Shown here piece after piece: positions 53,838 to 61,522 of a DNA stretch of 64,000 bases; position 1 is the first letter of the stretch; the number at the start of each line of letters is the position of its first letter. Where the stretch lies: contig NZ_QRDV01000008.1 of NCBI RefSeq assembly GCF_003386165.1, forward strand, positions 194,330 to 258,329, written 5' to 3'. The notes beneath the pieces are model-generated. The model was not told the DNA's origin and searched no databases. It saw only the letters and a program-made list of their open reading frames with translations. The stretch comes from Winogradskyella eximia (GTDB lineage Bacteria; Bacteroidota; Bacteroidia; Flavobacteriales; Flavobacteriaceae). The translations under genes were made by a program, and so were the position numbers.

Positions 53838-53857
53838 TCGGAAACGGTCACTTTTTT
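53829..53857 (+). terminator. Terminator overlapping the Arc-type stop codon
   Basis: AAAAAGTGATCG pairs with CGGTCACTTTTT around GAAA (one G-T pair), followed by T. The left arm contains the TGA stop of the Arc-type gene. Confidence 0.9.
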
Positions 53858-53901
53858 AGTTTTTAATTTTTGTATTTTGCAAGTTCTAAAGAAACTAAAC
53901 T

Positions 53902-55212
53902 ATGGATAATACTCCTATTTTCACTGATGATACTATTGTATTTGGACTCTTAATGTTAGCCTTAGGTTTTGTGTTTATTACAGAATCCATTAAAACTGGC
54001 TTTTGGTCAAAGTTCTACAAAATAGTTCCAGGTCTGTTTATGGCTTATATGGTTCCTGCTTTATTAACCACAACAGGATTAATTTCACCAGAATGGACCA
54101 CAGTTTCAGAATCTGGAGTTGTTACAGAACATAGCTCTAACTTATATTACGTTTCTAGTCGTTATCTATTACCTGCAGCATTGGTCTTAATGACTTTAAG
54201 CATTGACATTAAAGCCGTTTTTAATTTAGGATGGAAAGCCTTAGTAATGTTCTTTACTGGTACTTTAGGAATCGTTATTGGTGGCCCAATTGCCATCTTA
54301 TTAATTTCTACTTTTTCACCAGAAACAGTTGGAGGTGTTGGTCCAGATGCAGTTTGGAGAGGCCTTTCTACTTTAGCTGGTAGTTGGATAGGTGGTGGTG
54401 CCAACCAAACAGCTATGTTAGAAATTTATGGCTATAACCAAGCAAAATATGGCGGAATGGTATTTGTAGATATTGTTGTCGCAAATATTTGGATGGCTAT
54501 TATACTTATTGGTATCGGCAAAAGAAATAGAATTAATAAATGGTTAAAAGCAGATACATCCTCTATTGAAGAACTTAAAGAAAAAATGTCAACCTTTTCT
54601 GAAAAAGTAAAACGTAACCCATCACTTACAGATATCATGATTATTTGTGCTATCGCTTTTGGAACAGTAAGTATTGCTCATTTAAGCGCAAACTTTTTAG
54701 CACCATTATTTGAAGGTATTGTAGCAGATATAGAATCACCAACGACACGAAATATTTTTACATTCTTAGGTTCTAAATTCTTTTGGATGATTAGTGTAGC
54801 AACGATTATCGCTATACTATTATCTAATACAAAAGCTAAAAATTATGAAGGTGCTGGAGCCAGTAAATTTGGAAGTGTCTTTATCTATATACTAGTAGCA
54901 AGTATAGGAATGAAAATGGATTTAATGATGATTTTTGATAACCTTGGTCTTATCGTTATTGGAGTGGTATGGATGACCATACATGCTCTGTTATTAATTT
55001 TTGTAGCTAAACTCATTAAAGCACCTTATTTCTTTTTAGCCGTTGGAAGTCAAGCCAATGTTGGTGGAGCTGCTTCTGCACCTATTGTTGCATCTGCCTT
55101 TCATCCATCATTAGCAACAGTTGGAGTTTTACTAGCCGTGTTTGGTTATGCCGTTGGTACAATTGCCGCCATTGGCTGTACAATTTTAATGGAATTAGCC
55201 GCTGTTAGTTAG
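53902..55212 (+). CDS. DUF819 family membrane transporter-like protein
   Basis: This 436-residue protein has about ten hydrophobic segments. Family-like motifs include PGLFMAYMVPALLTT, GGGANQTAMLEIYG, the LLPAALVLMTLSIDIKA region and SQANVGGAASAPIVASAFHP near the C-terminus, arranged as two related halves. DUF819 (YjcL-like) proteins are predicted inner-membrane transporters of unknown substrate. It has its own short upstream region after the Arc terminator and precedes a DUF4369 lipoprotein by 51 bases. Confidence 0.9.
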   Translation: MDNTPIFTDDTIVFGLLMLALGFVFITESIKTGFWSKFYKIVPGLFMAYMVPALLTTTGLISPEWTTVSESGVVTEHSSNLYYVSSRYLLPAALVLMTLSIDIKAVFNLGWKALVMFFTGTLGIVIGGPIAILLISTFSPETVGGVGPDAVWRGLSTLAGSWIGGGANQTAMLEIYGYNQAKYGGMVFVDIVVANIWMAIILIGIGKRNRINKWLKADTSSIEELKEKMSTFSEKVKRNPSLTDIMIICAIAFGTVSIAHLSANFLAPLFEGIVADIESPTTRNIFTFLGSKFFWMISVATIIAILLSNTKAKNYEGAGASKFGSVFIYILVASIGMKMDLMMIFDNLGLIVIGVVWMTIHALLLIFVAKLIKAPYFFLAVGSQANVGGAASAPIVASAFHPSLATVGVLLAVFGYAVGTIAAIGCTILMELAAVS

Positions 55213-55263
55213 TATTTTTAAAACTATTATAAGATATTTGCGCACCTAATTATTTAGCAACTC

Positions 55264-55971
55264 ATGACAAAATTAAACAAAGCATTAAGTCTTATTATTT
55301 TATTATCAATTGCCGTTTCTTGTGGCAAAAACAACGATTCCAACTTTACCTTAAAAGGTAAAGTTAAAGGCTTAAAAAAAGGAGTAGTTTATCTTCAAAA
55401 GGATGGTGATTCTAGTATTGTAAATTTAGACTCTATGGCTATTACGGGTCAATCAGAATTTAGTTTACATACCAATTTAGAAGAACCTATTCTTCTCTAT
55501 TTAAAATTATTTAAAAATGATGGAGAAGAACATTACATTCCATTTTTTGCTGATAAAGGTATAACAGAAATTAATACAACATTAAAAAATTTCAATTTTG
55601 ATTCAGAGATTAAAGGCTCTAAACAACAAGCGTTATTAGATGAATATTTAGAAATCATGTCGCAATACAACAATAAGAGTCTAGATGTTATTGAAGAACG
55701 TTATTTAGCTCAAAGAGATAATGATAGTATTGCTGTTGACTCTTTAGGTAAAATTTCAGATCAACTTATAAAACGTAAATATGCTTATACTATTCAGTTT
55801 GCTATAAATAACAAAAACAGTGAAGTGGCACCATATTTGGCCATGTATGAAGCGCGATATGCAAATACAGTATATATTGATTCTATTTATAATAGTCTAA
55901 CTGCTGAAATTAAGGAGTCTTTTTATGGTAAACAATTAGGTGAAGTTGTTGCTAATAGAAATAAGAATTAA
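55264..55971 (+). CDS. DUF4369 lipoprotein
   Basis: This 235-residue protein has a lipoprotein signal peptide with lipobox IAVSC (cysteine at residue 21). The DUF4369 domain follows: FTLKGKVKGLKKGVVYLQK, LDSMAITGQSEFSLHT, LEEPILLYLKL, FFADKGITEINTT. Bacteroidota proteins of this type often carry a thioredoxin-like domain after DUF4369; here the C-terminus is helical and no CxxC is present, so it is a stand-alone version, probably anchored in a membrane facing the periplasm. Function unknown. Confidence 0.85.
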   Translation: MTKLNKALSLIILLSIAVSCGKNNDSNFTLKGKVKGLKKGVVYLQKDGDSSIVNLDSMAITGQSEFSLHTNLEEPILLYLKLFKNDGEEHYIPFFADKGITEINTTLKNFNFDSEIKGSKQQALLDEYLEIMSQYNNKSLDVIEERYLAQRDNDSIAVDSLGKISDQLIKRKYAYTIQFAINNKNSEVAPYLAMYEARYANTVYIDSIYNSLTAEIKESFYGKQLGEVVANRNKN

Positions 55972-56015
55972 AAGACAGATTAGTGTTATTGAATTAATTT
56001 TCAGAATAATAAAAT

Positions 56016-56049
56016 AAAAAAACCAATCATTGATATGATTGGATTTTTA
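56016..56049. terminator. Bidirectional terminator between DUF4369 gene and tRNA-Thr
   Basis: CCAATCAT / ATGATTGG with a 4-base loop; A-run on the left, T-run on the right. On the minus strand it follows the tRNA and is succeeded by a seven-T run. Confidence 0.88.
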
Positions 56050-56058
56050 TTTTTTAAG

Positions 56059-56132
56059 AGCCGATGGAGGGACTCGAACCCACGACCTGCTGATTACAAA
56101 TCAGCTGCTCTAGCCAGCTGAGCTACATCGGC
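56059..56132 (-). tRNA. tRNA-Thr (anticodon UGU)
   Basis: On the minus strand a full cloverleaf reads: acceptor GCCGATG/CATCGGC, D-arm GCTC...GAGC with GGCT loop, anticodon arm GCTGA/TCAGC with loop TTTGTAA (anticodon TGT at 56096-56098), variable AGGTC, T-arm GTGGG-TTCGAGT-CCCTC. The T stem has one T-T mismatch; CCA is not encoded. The base after the acceptor on that strand is T (discriminator). Confidence 0.95.
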
Positions 56133-56133
56133 A

Positions 56134-56161
56134 AAAAAGAAGCTTACCAATTTTGGTAAGC
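56134..56161 (-). terminator. Terminator of the small helical gene
   Basis: On the minus strand GCTTACCAA / TTGGTAAGC with a 2-base apparent loop (the true loop is wider) followed by TTCTTTTTT, 40 bases after the stop of the gene at 56203 and 2 bases before the tRNA 5' end. Confidence 0.85.
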
Positions 56162-56202
56162 AGCTGCAAATTTAAAATAGATTTTTAAATATGCAAATCA
56201 AT

Positions 56203-56472
56203 TTATTTTAATTTGTTGATTTTTTCAATAAGACCTCTACCTTTTGATTCAAGATCACTGTTAATAGCTTTAAAGTGCGCTTTCTTATTCTCTGCACTTC
56301 TATCATTAACACGAGTAATTAACTCATCAAACGTTGTAATAGCTTCATCAATAATAGCTTCACTCTCTTTTGTTGGTTTTTCAGCATTAGCTAATTCCCA
56401 AACGTAAACCGCTTCAATGATATCTCCTAAAACGTAGTTAATATCCTTTTTTAATTCTCTTTTATTTGACAT
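56203..56472 (-). CDS. Small helical hypothetical protein
   Basis: This 89-residue protein is fully helical with high Glu/Lys content: MSNKRELKKDINYVLGDIIE, ITTFDELITRVNDRSAENKK. No signal peptide or known domain. Similar small proteins occur across Flavobacteriaceae by recollection. An exact TAnnTTTG (TACTTTTG on the minus strand at 56496-56503) lies 24 bases before the start codon. Confidence 0.75.
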   Translation of the reverse strand: MSNKRELKKDINYVLGDIIEAVYVWELANAEKPTKESEAIIDEAITTFDELITRVNDRSAENKKAHFKAINSDLESKGRGLIEKINKLK

Positions 56473-56555
56473 GATAATTATGTTTTTAATAACCGCAAAA
56501 GTACTAAATCCTTTTAGTTATTTAACGCTGTCTTATTGACTTTTTATTTCTAGCT

Positions 56556-57527
56556 CTAAACATAGACCTCTAGAAGCCTTCCGTAATCAGATTTTAGTCT
56601 AAAATCTTTAATATTCGCCGGAATCAAAATAGTCTCACCTTTAGAAATCATTGTATTCGAACCATTCGTTAAAATTTCAACATTTCCATCTACACACATA
56701 TAAATTATAAATGAATCATATGTATTCTCTTTTTGAATTTCAGAATTAATTTCAATGAAATTTGTAGTAAAAAAAGGACAACTTACTATTTTGTTAGATG
56801 CATTCTTATGTTTTTTGTAGTCAATTTTAAAATCATTTACCATTTTAAAATCAAAAGCATCAATAGCGATATCGTTGTGTAATTCGCGCGTATTACCGTG
56901 AACATCCACTCTATCCCAATCATAAACACGATAAGTTATATCACTTGTTTGCTGAATTTCTGCTAATAATACACCTGCACCAATTGCATGTACTCTACCT
57001 GCTTCTATAAAATAAGTATCTCCTTCCTTTACCTTATCAAAATTTAAAATTTCTGTAAGTGTATTGTTCTTTAAATGCTTTAAATAGGTTTCTTTATCTA
57101 CGTCGCCATTAAACCCTACAATTAAATTAGCGTCCTTGTCTGCTTGCATTACATACCACATCTCAGTTTTACCAAAAGAATTGTGTCGTTTTTTAGCCAA
57201 CTCGTCGTTAGGGTGCAACTGAATGCTTAAATCTTCTTTGGCATCAATAAATTTTATGAGTAATGGAAATTCATTTCCAAAACGTTTCCAATTTTTTTCA
57301 CCTAATAATTTAAATGTATACTTATTAACCAAATCTTGTAAAGAATTACCTTTTAAGTCTCCATTAACAACAACAGAAACATCATTTGGCACTGTACTTA
57401 TCTCCCAACTTTCACCAACATTTTTGGAATGAGCAGGTTTATTGAAATGTTCTTCTAACTTCTCACCACCCCAAATTTTTTCTTTCAGAATAGGTTGAAA
57501 CACTAATGGATATAGGGAATTTTTCAT
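56556..57527 (-). CDS. manA: Mannose-6-phosphate isomerase, class I
   Basis: This 323-residue cupin-type zinc isomerase interconverts fructose-6-P and mannose-6-P, feeding GDP-mannose for polysaccharides. Zinc-binding motifs are SIQLHPND and EAGRVHAIGAG, with the conserved LLAEIQQTSDITYRVYDWDR. Length is the short Bacteroidota/Firmicutes form. It follows queD with a 4-base gap, last gene in the idi-queD-manA operon. Confidence 0.95.
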   Translation of the reverse strand: MKNSLYPLVFQPILKEKIWGGEKLEEHFNKPAHSKNVGESWEISTVPNDVSVVVNGDLKGNSLQDLVNKYTFKLLGEKNWKRFGNEFPLLIKFIDAKEDLSIQLHPNDELAKKRHNSFGKTEMWYVMQADKDANLIVGFNGDVDKETYLKHLKNNTLTEILNFDKVKEGDTYFIEAGRVHAIGAGVLLAEIQQTSDITYRVYDWDRVDVHGNTRELHNDIAIDAFDFKMVNDFKIDYKKHKNASNKIVSCPFFTTNFIEINSEIQKENTYDSFIIYMCVDGNVEILTNGSNTMISKGETILIPANIKDFRLKSDYGRLLEVYV

Positions 57528-57531
57528 AGAA

Positions 57532-57942
57532 TTAATCTCCAGAATAAGTTACAAAGTTTCTCGGAGTTTCGTAAAGTGTAATTTTGAGCTGAAATTTTGG
57601 ATCTAACTTTGGTTTAATTTTATTGTAGATAACAACAGCAATATTCTCTGCGGTAGGATTTAGATCTTTAAATTCAGGAACTTCTACATTTAAATTCTTA
57701 TGATCAAAGGCATCTTCGACTTCAGATTTAATAATGTCTTTTAATATTTTTACGTCAATAACATAACCTGTTTCAGGGTCAATTTCACCAGTAACACTAG
57801 CAATTAACTCATAATTATGACCATGAAAGTTAGGATTGTTACACAGTCCGAAAACGGCATCATTCTTCTCAAAACTCCAGTCTTTTCTGTAAAGTCTATG
57901 TGCAGCATTAAAATGAGCTTTTCTATGTACGGTAACTTTCAT
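57532..57942 (-). CDS. queD: 6-carboxytetrahydropterin synthase / PTPS-like
   Basis: This 136-residue protein has the zinc histidines in HFNAAHRL and FHGHNYEL, the catalytic cysteine in GLCNNPN, and DHKNLN. QueD converts dihydroneopterin triphosphate to carboxytetrahydropterin on the way to queuosine. No other que gene is near, so pterin-type use is also possible. Its start overlaps the idi stop by one base. Confidence 0.93.
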   Translation of the reverse strand: MKVTVHRKAHFNAAHRLYRKDWSFEKNDAVFGLCNNPNFHGHNYELIASVTGEIDPETGYVIDVKILKDIIKSEVEDAFDHKNLNVEVPEFKDLNPTAENIAVVIYNKIKPKLDPKFQLKITLYETPRNFVTYSGD

Positions 57943-58466
57943 TACTTATTAACGTTTATAAATTCGTAAAATTTTTCAAAAATTATCTTAAACCATGCTG
58001 TATATAACTGAGGATTATTGGAAATATCTGATTTTACATCGTCTAAGTTCATCCACTTCCAATCAGCCACTTCTTCTTCATTTATTTTAGGAACATCGTT
58101 ATAATAACCAACCATAATATGATCGTACTCGTGTTCTGTTAATCCATTATCAAAAGGAGCTTTATAAATAAATGCTATCTTTTCAATCAAATCCGTAACA
58201 AAACCCATTTCTTCTTGTAAACGTCGCTTACCAGCTTGTAAATTAGTTTCACCATCGCGTTGATGACTACAACATGTATTGGTCCACAATTTTGGAGAAT
58301 GATATTTATGTGCTGCACGTTGTTGCAACATTAGTTCGTTACTATCATTAAAAATAAATACCGAAAATGCACGATGCAATAGTGCTTTCTCGTGCGCTTC
58401 CATTTTAGGCATTAAACCTATTTGGTTATCGTTTTCATCAACTAGGATGACGTGTTCTTCTGTCAT
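57942..58466 (-). CDS. idi: Isopentenyl-diphosphate delta-isomerase type I
   Basis: This 174-residue Nudix-fold enzyme interconverts IPP and DMAPP. It has NTCCSHQ with the active-site cysteine, RLQEEMGF in the Nudix-like helix and DHIMVGY with metal-binding residues. A type I Idi is required when IPP comes from the mevalonate route, as in many Flavobacteriaceae. It is first in the idi-queD-manA operon. Confidence 0.96.
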   Translation of the reverse strand: MTEEHVILVDENDNQIGLMPKMEAHEKALLHRAFSVFIFNDSNELMLQQRAAHKYHSPKLWTNTCCSHQRDGETNLQAGKRRLQEEMGFVTDLIEKIAFIYKAPFDNGLTEHEYDHIMVGYYNDVPKINEEEVADWKWMNLDDVKSDISNNPQLYTAWFKIIFEKFYEFINVNK

Positions 58467-58517
58467 TTTGCTAAATTAATACCTTATCCTTAAATAAAAG
58501 TGAATGAATTCATAAAA

Positions 58518-58548
58518 AAATAGCCGTTTAAAAATCAAACGGCTATTT
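58518..58548 (-). terminator. Terminator of the T9SS locus
   Basis: A 12-bp perfect stem AAATAGCCGTTT / AAACGGCTATTT with a 7-base loop; on the minus strand it is followed by T-rich sequence, 24 bases after the OmpA-family stop codon. Confidence 0.93.
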
Positions 58549-58571
58549 AAGGTTATATGTAATGTTTGTGA

Positions 58572-60557
58572 TTACTCTTTATCTTCATCACAAGTTTTAC
58601 CATTTATGCTAGTAATAATAAATTCACTACGTCTATTTAATTGATGCTCTTCTTCTGAACAACTTGATTCATTAGACGGTTCACAACCACAATCGTTTAC
58701 CAATCTTGATTCTCCGTATCCTTTAGCAGTCAAACGTTCTGCTGCGACACCTTTATTAATTAAGTACTTACGAGTAGACTGTGCTCTTCTTTCGGAAAGC
58801 TTTTCGTTGTAAGATGCTGTACCTCTACAGTCTGTATGACTACGAATATCAATATGCATTGTTGGATATTTTGTTAAGACAGCCAATACTTTTTGTAATT
58901 CTATTTCAGCGTCATATCTAATTTGAGATTTATCAAAGTCGAAATATATAATAGGAATATCTAATACTTTCGCTAAATCATCACAAGGCTCTATTTGCTG
59001 CTCATCTTGCTCTATTAATAGTTCAACTTTAAGTTCTTGCTTTTTATTAGGTGTTGTAATACGTATTTCGTCTGATGTATACTTATCCTTTATTACTCTA
59101 ATTAAGTATTCTTTTTTAGGTTCTACATCGAATTTAAAATAACCGTCTTCACCTACTGTAACTCGTTCGATCTCATTACCGTCTTTATCGAAAAGAATAA
59201 CGGTTGAATCTGGCATTAGTTCCAAGCTGTTTTTATCTTGAACAACACCTTCTACCTCTAATTTTAATTCTGTAATATCAAAAGTATAGATATCATCGCT
59301 TCCTTTTCCTCCTTCTCTATTAGAACTAAAATAAACTCTTTTAGTCACCAAATTTTCATAATATCCAAAATCGTCCCATTCACTATTAACAGGTTTACCT
59401 ATATTCTCAATAGGGAAATTTCGGCTTGAACCAGCTTTTACTTTTTGATCTAATTCTTTAGAAACAAAAACATCTAAACCTCCTAAACCAGGAAAGCCTG
59501 TAGAAGAATAATATAAATCGCCATTAGTATTAACAAACGGGAATGACTCTTGACCTTCTGTGTTAATTGAACTTCCTAAGTTTTCTGGCTCACCTAAAGT
59601 TCCATCATCATTTACATCTACTACAAAAATATCTGATTGACCAAACGTACCTGGCATATCTGAAGCAAAGTAAAGTTTTGTACCTGTTAAGTTAAGCGCT
59701 GGGTGTGCTACACTATAATCTATGCTATTAAAGTGAATTTTATGTAAATCGTCCCAAACGCCATCTTCATTTAAAGTTGCTCTATATAATTGTAATCTGT
59801 TAATTCCTGTTTCATCTTCTTTATATCTCGCCTTAAAATAATTATTTCTAGTAAAGAACATATATTTTCCATTTGGTGAAAATACAGCACTAGATTCATG
59901 AAATTTTGTATTTACCTTTTCACCTATACTTTTAACGTCACCGAAAGTTACACTATCTATTTTTTCAGCCGAAAACAAATCTAAATAAGGCTCTTCATTC
60001 CATCTGTATTTACGCCCTCCACTTCTGGCTGAAGCAAAGACAATTCCATTTTCATATTCTGTAGTACCAAAATCAGATAATTCAGTGTTAATATCTAAAT
60101 TAACGATTTCTATATCTTCTCTACTTAATTCATCAATGGCAGACTTATAATCTACTTTAGATAAAAAAGCTTTCCCTCTTAAATCATTAGGCTTTAAGGC
60201 ATTGAATTTCTCCATCCATTTATCAGAATTCTCGTAGTCCTTAATCCCCTTAAGTGCCAATGCATATCTAAAATAGTATTCTGGATCAATAACTTCATTA
60301 AGTTCCATTAATTCACCATACCACTTTGCAGCTTCTTCCATTTTATTCTGAAAGTAAAATGAATTAGCTAATTTTTGAAATAAATCTACCGATTTATAGC
60401 CTTTGTTAGCGACTTCTAATAAAACCTCACTTGTTTTTACATAAGCAAAATTCCTATAGTCATTTTTTACACTTTGAATTTTTCCGTTCTGAGCAAATGC
60501 ATTTACAGAAAATACAAGTACGATTGTTAATAATATATATTTCGATAGTGTTTTCAT
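58572..60557 (-). CDS. OmpA-family protein with PD40 repeats
   Basis: This 661-residue protein has a signal peptide (MKTLSKYILLTIVLVFSVNA), TPR-like helices (about 30-130), a WD40-like PD40 propeller (about 155-430; NGIVFASARSGG, GKYMFFTRNN, LYFASDMPGTFG, RVYFSSNREGG), a carboxypeptidase-regulatory-type beta domain (430-515) and a C-terminal OmpA peptidoglycan-binding domain (540-640; YFDFDKSQIR, HTDCRGTASYNEKLSERRA). This is the usual third gene behind T9SS adhesin and PorP/SprF genes. It probably anchors the surface machinery to the cell wall. Confidence 0.95.
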   Translation of the reverse strand: MKTLSKYILLTIVLVFSVNAFAQNGKIQSVKNDYRNFAYVKTSEVLLEVANKGYKSVDLFQKLANSFYFQNKMEEAAKWYGELMELNEVIDPEYYFRYALALKGIKDYENSDKWMEKFNALKPNDLRGKAFLSKVDYKSAIDELSREDIEIVNLDINTELSDFGTTEYENGIVFASARSGGRKYRWNEEPYLDLFSAEKIDSVTFGDVKSIGEKVNTKFHESSAVFSPNGKYMFFTRNNYFKARYKEDETGINRLQLYRATLNEDGVWDDLHKIHFNSIDYSVAHPALNLTGTKLYFASDMPGTFGQSDIFVVDVNDDGTLGEPENLGSSINTEGQESFPFVNTNGDLYYSSTGFPGLGGLDVFVSKELDQKVKAGSSRNFPIENIGKPVNSEWDDFGYYENLVTKRVYFSSNREGGKGSDDIYTFDITELKLEVEGVVQDKNSLELMPDSTVILFDKDGNEIERVTVGEDGYFKFDVEPKKEYLIRVIKDKYTSDEIRITTPNKKQELKVELLIEQDEQQIEPCDDLAKVLDIPIIYFDFDKSQIRYDAEIELQKVLAVLTKYPTMHIDIRSHTDCRGTASYNEKLSERRAQSTRKYLINKGVAAERLTAKGYGESRLVNDCGCEPSNESSCSEEEHQLNRRSEFIITSINGKTCDEDKE

Positions 60558-60567
60558 AATTCTAGTT

Positions 60568-61494
60568 TTAGAAGAAACGAGGTGATAATATTCTACCTAA
60601 TCTTTTAACTTCAAATCTTAATGTTAATTCGTGTGAGCCATTATTATAATTACTTAAACCAGTTGTTGTCATATCATAACTATAGCCAACAAACATACCA
60701 GGTGTTATTTGAAAACCAGCCAAAGCACTAACAGAATCATCCCATCTCCAGGCCAAACCTAAGGTTACTTTCTTCTGAAACCAAAAATTAGCAGACACAT
60801 CTGCAATTATTGGTGCCCCAGAAACTCCTTTAAGTAAAAATGCAGGTTTTACTTCTGTTGTTTCACTAATATTAAATACATAACCACCAATTAGATAAAA
60901 GTGCATACGTTCCGTAGCAACAGATTCTTCATAGTCATCATAATGTTTGGTTTCAATAAAATTGGGCACTGCCAAACCTAAATACCATTTTCTAGTATGC
61001 ATATATAAACCTGCTCCTACCATTGGTGAAATTAAATTCAAATCATTTTCAAAGGCTGGATCTGTATCTCTAAAACGACCTTTACTCCAATCGGTATCTA
61101 ACATATGAAATCCTCCTTTTGCTCCGAAAGACAATTTTAAATCATCCGCATTTAAAGGTATAGTATAAGAAAAATTAGCATCCACAAATGATTCACTTGC
61201 TGGTCCTAAAGCATCATTTACAATATTTAGCCCCAAGCCTATGCGCTCGTTACGCAATGGACTATGAATGCTTAAAGATTGTGTTTGTGGTGCTCCGTTA
61301 ATACCAACCCACTGAGATCTATGTAGACCAACAACACTCAAAGTCTCTCTCTGACCAGCATAAGCTGGATTGACACTTAGTGTATTAAACATGTAGTGCG
61401 TGTATTGAGGATCTTGTTGTGCAAAACTAATAGTACTAATTAGTATAAATACTAAAACTATTAATCCTTTTATTAGTGATGATTTATGTATCAT
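60568..61494 (-). CDS. PorP/SprF-family type IX secretion outer-membrane protein
   Basis: This 308-residue protein has a signal peptide ending SFAQQ and the diagnostic N-terminus DPQYTHYMFNTLSVNPAYAG followed by R-x-x-L-S-V-V-x-L-H-R-S-Q-W-V-G. The rest alternates beta strands and ends in SPRFF. SprF is required for export of type B cargo such as SprB in F. johnsoniae. Its gene follows the large adhesin and precedes the OmpA gene by 10 bases, as in known sprB-sprF loci. Confidence 0.95.
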   Translation of the reverse strand: MIHKSSLIKGLIVLVFILISTISFAQQDPQYTHYMFNTLSVNPAYAGQRETLSVVGLHRSQWVGINGAPQTQSLSIHSPLRNERIGLGLNIVNDALGPASESFVDANFSYTIPLNADDLKLSFGAKGGFHMLDTDWSKGRFRDTDPAFENDLNLISPMVGAGLYMHTRKWYLGLAVPNFIETKHYDDYEESVATERMHFYLIGGYVFNISETTEVKPAFLLKGVSGAPIIADVSANFWFQKKVTLGLAWRWDDSVSALAGFQITPGMFVGYSYDMTTTGLSNYNNGSHELTLRFEVKRLGRILSPRFF

Positions 61495-61522
61495 TTTAAT
61501 ATATTTTATAATTCAGTATCTA

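Noticed and set aside
57532..58466. PreQ1 riboswitch before the idi-queD operon
   Set aside because: The upstream region is short (58467-58517) and shows no pseudoknot-like structure, and queD is not the first gene.
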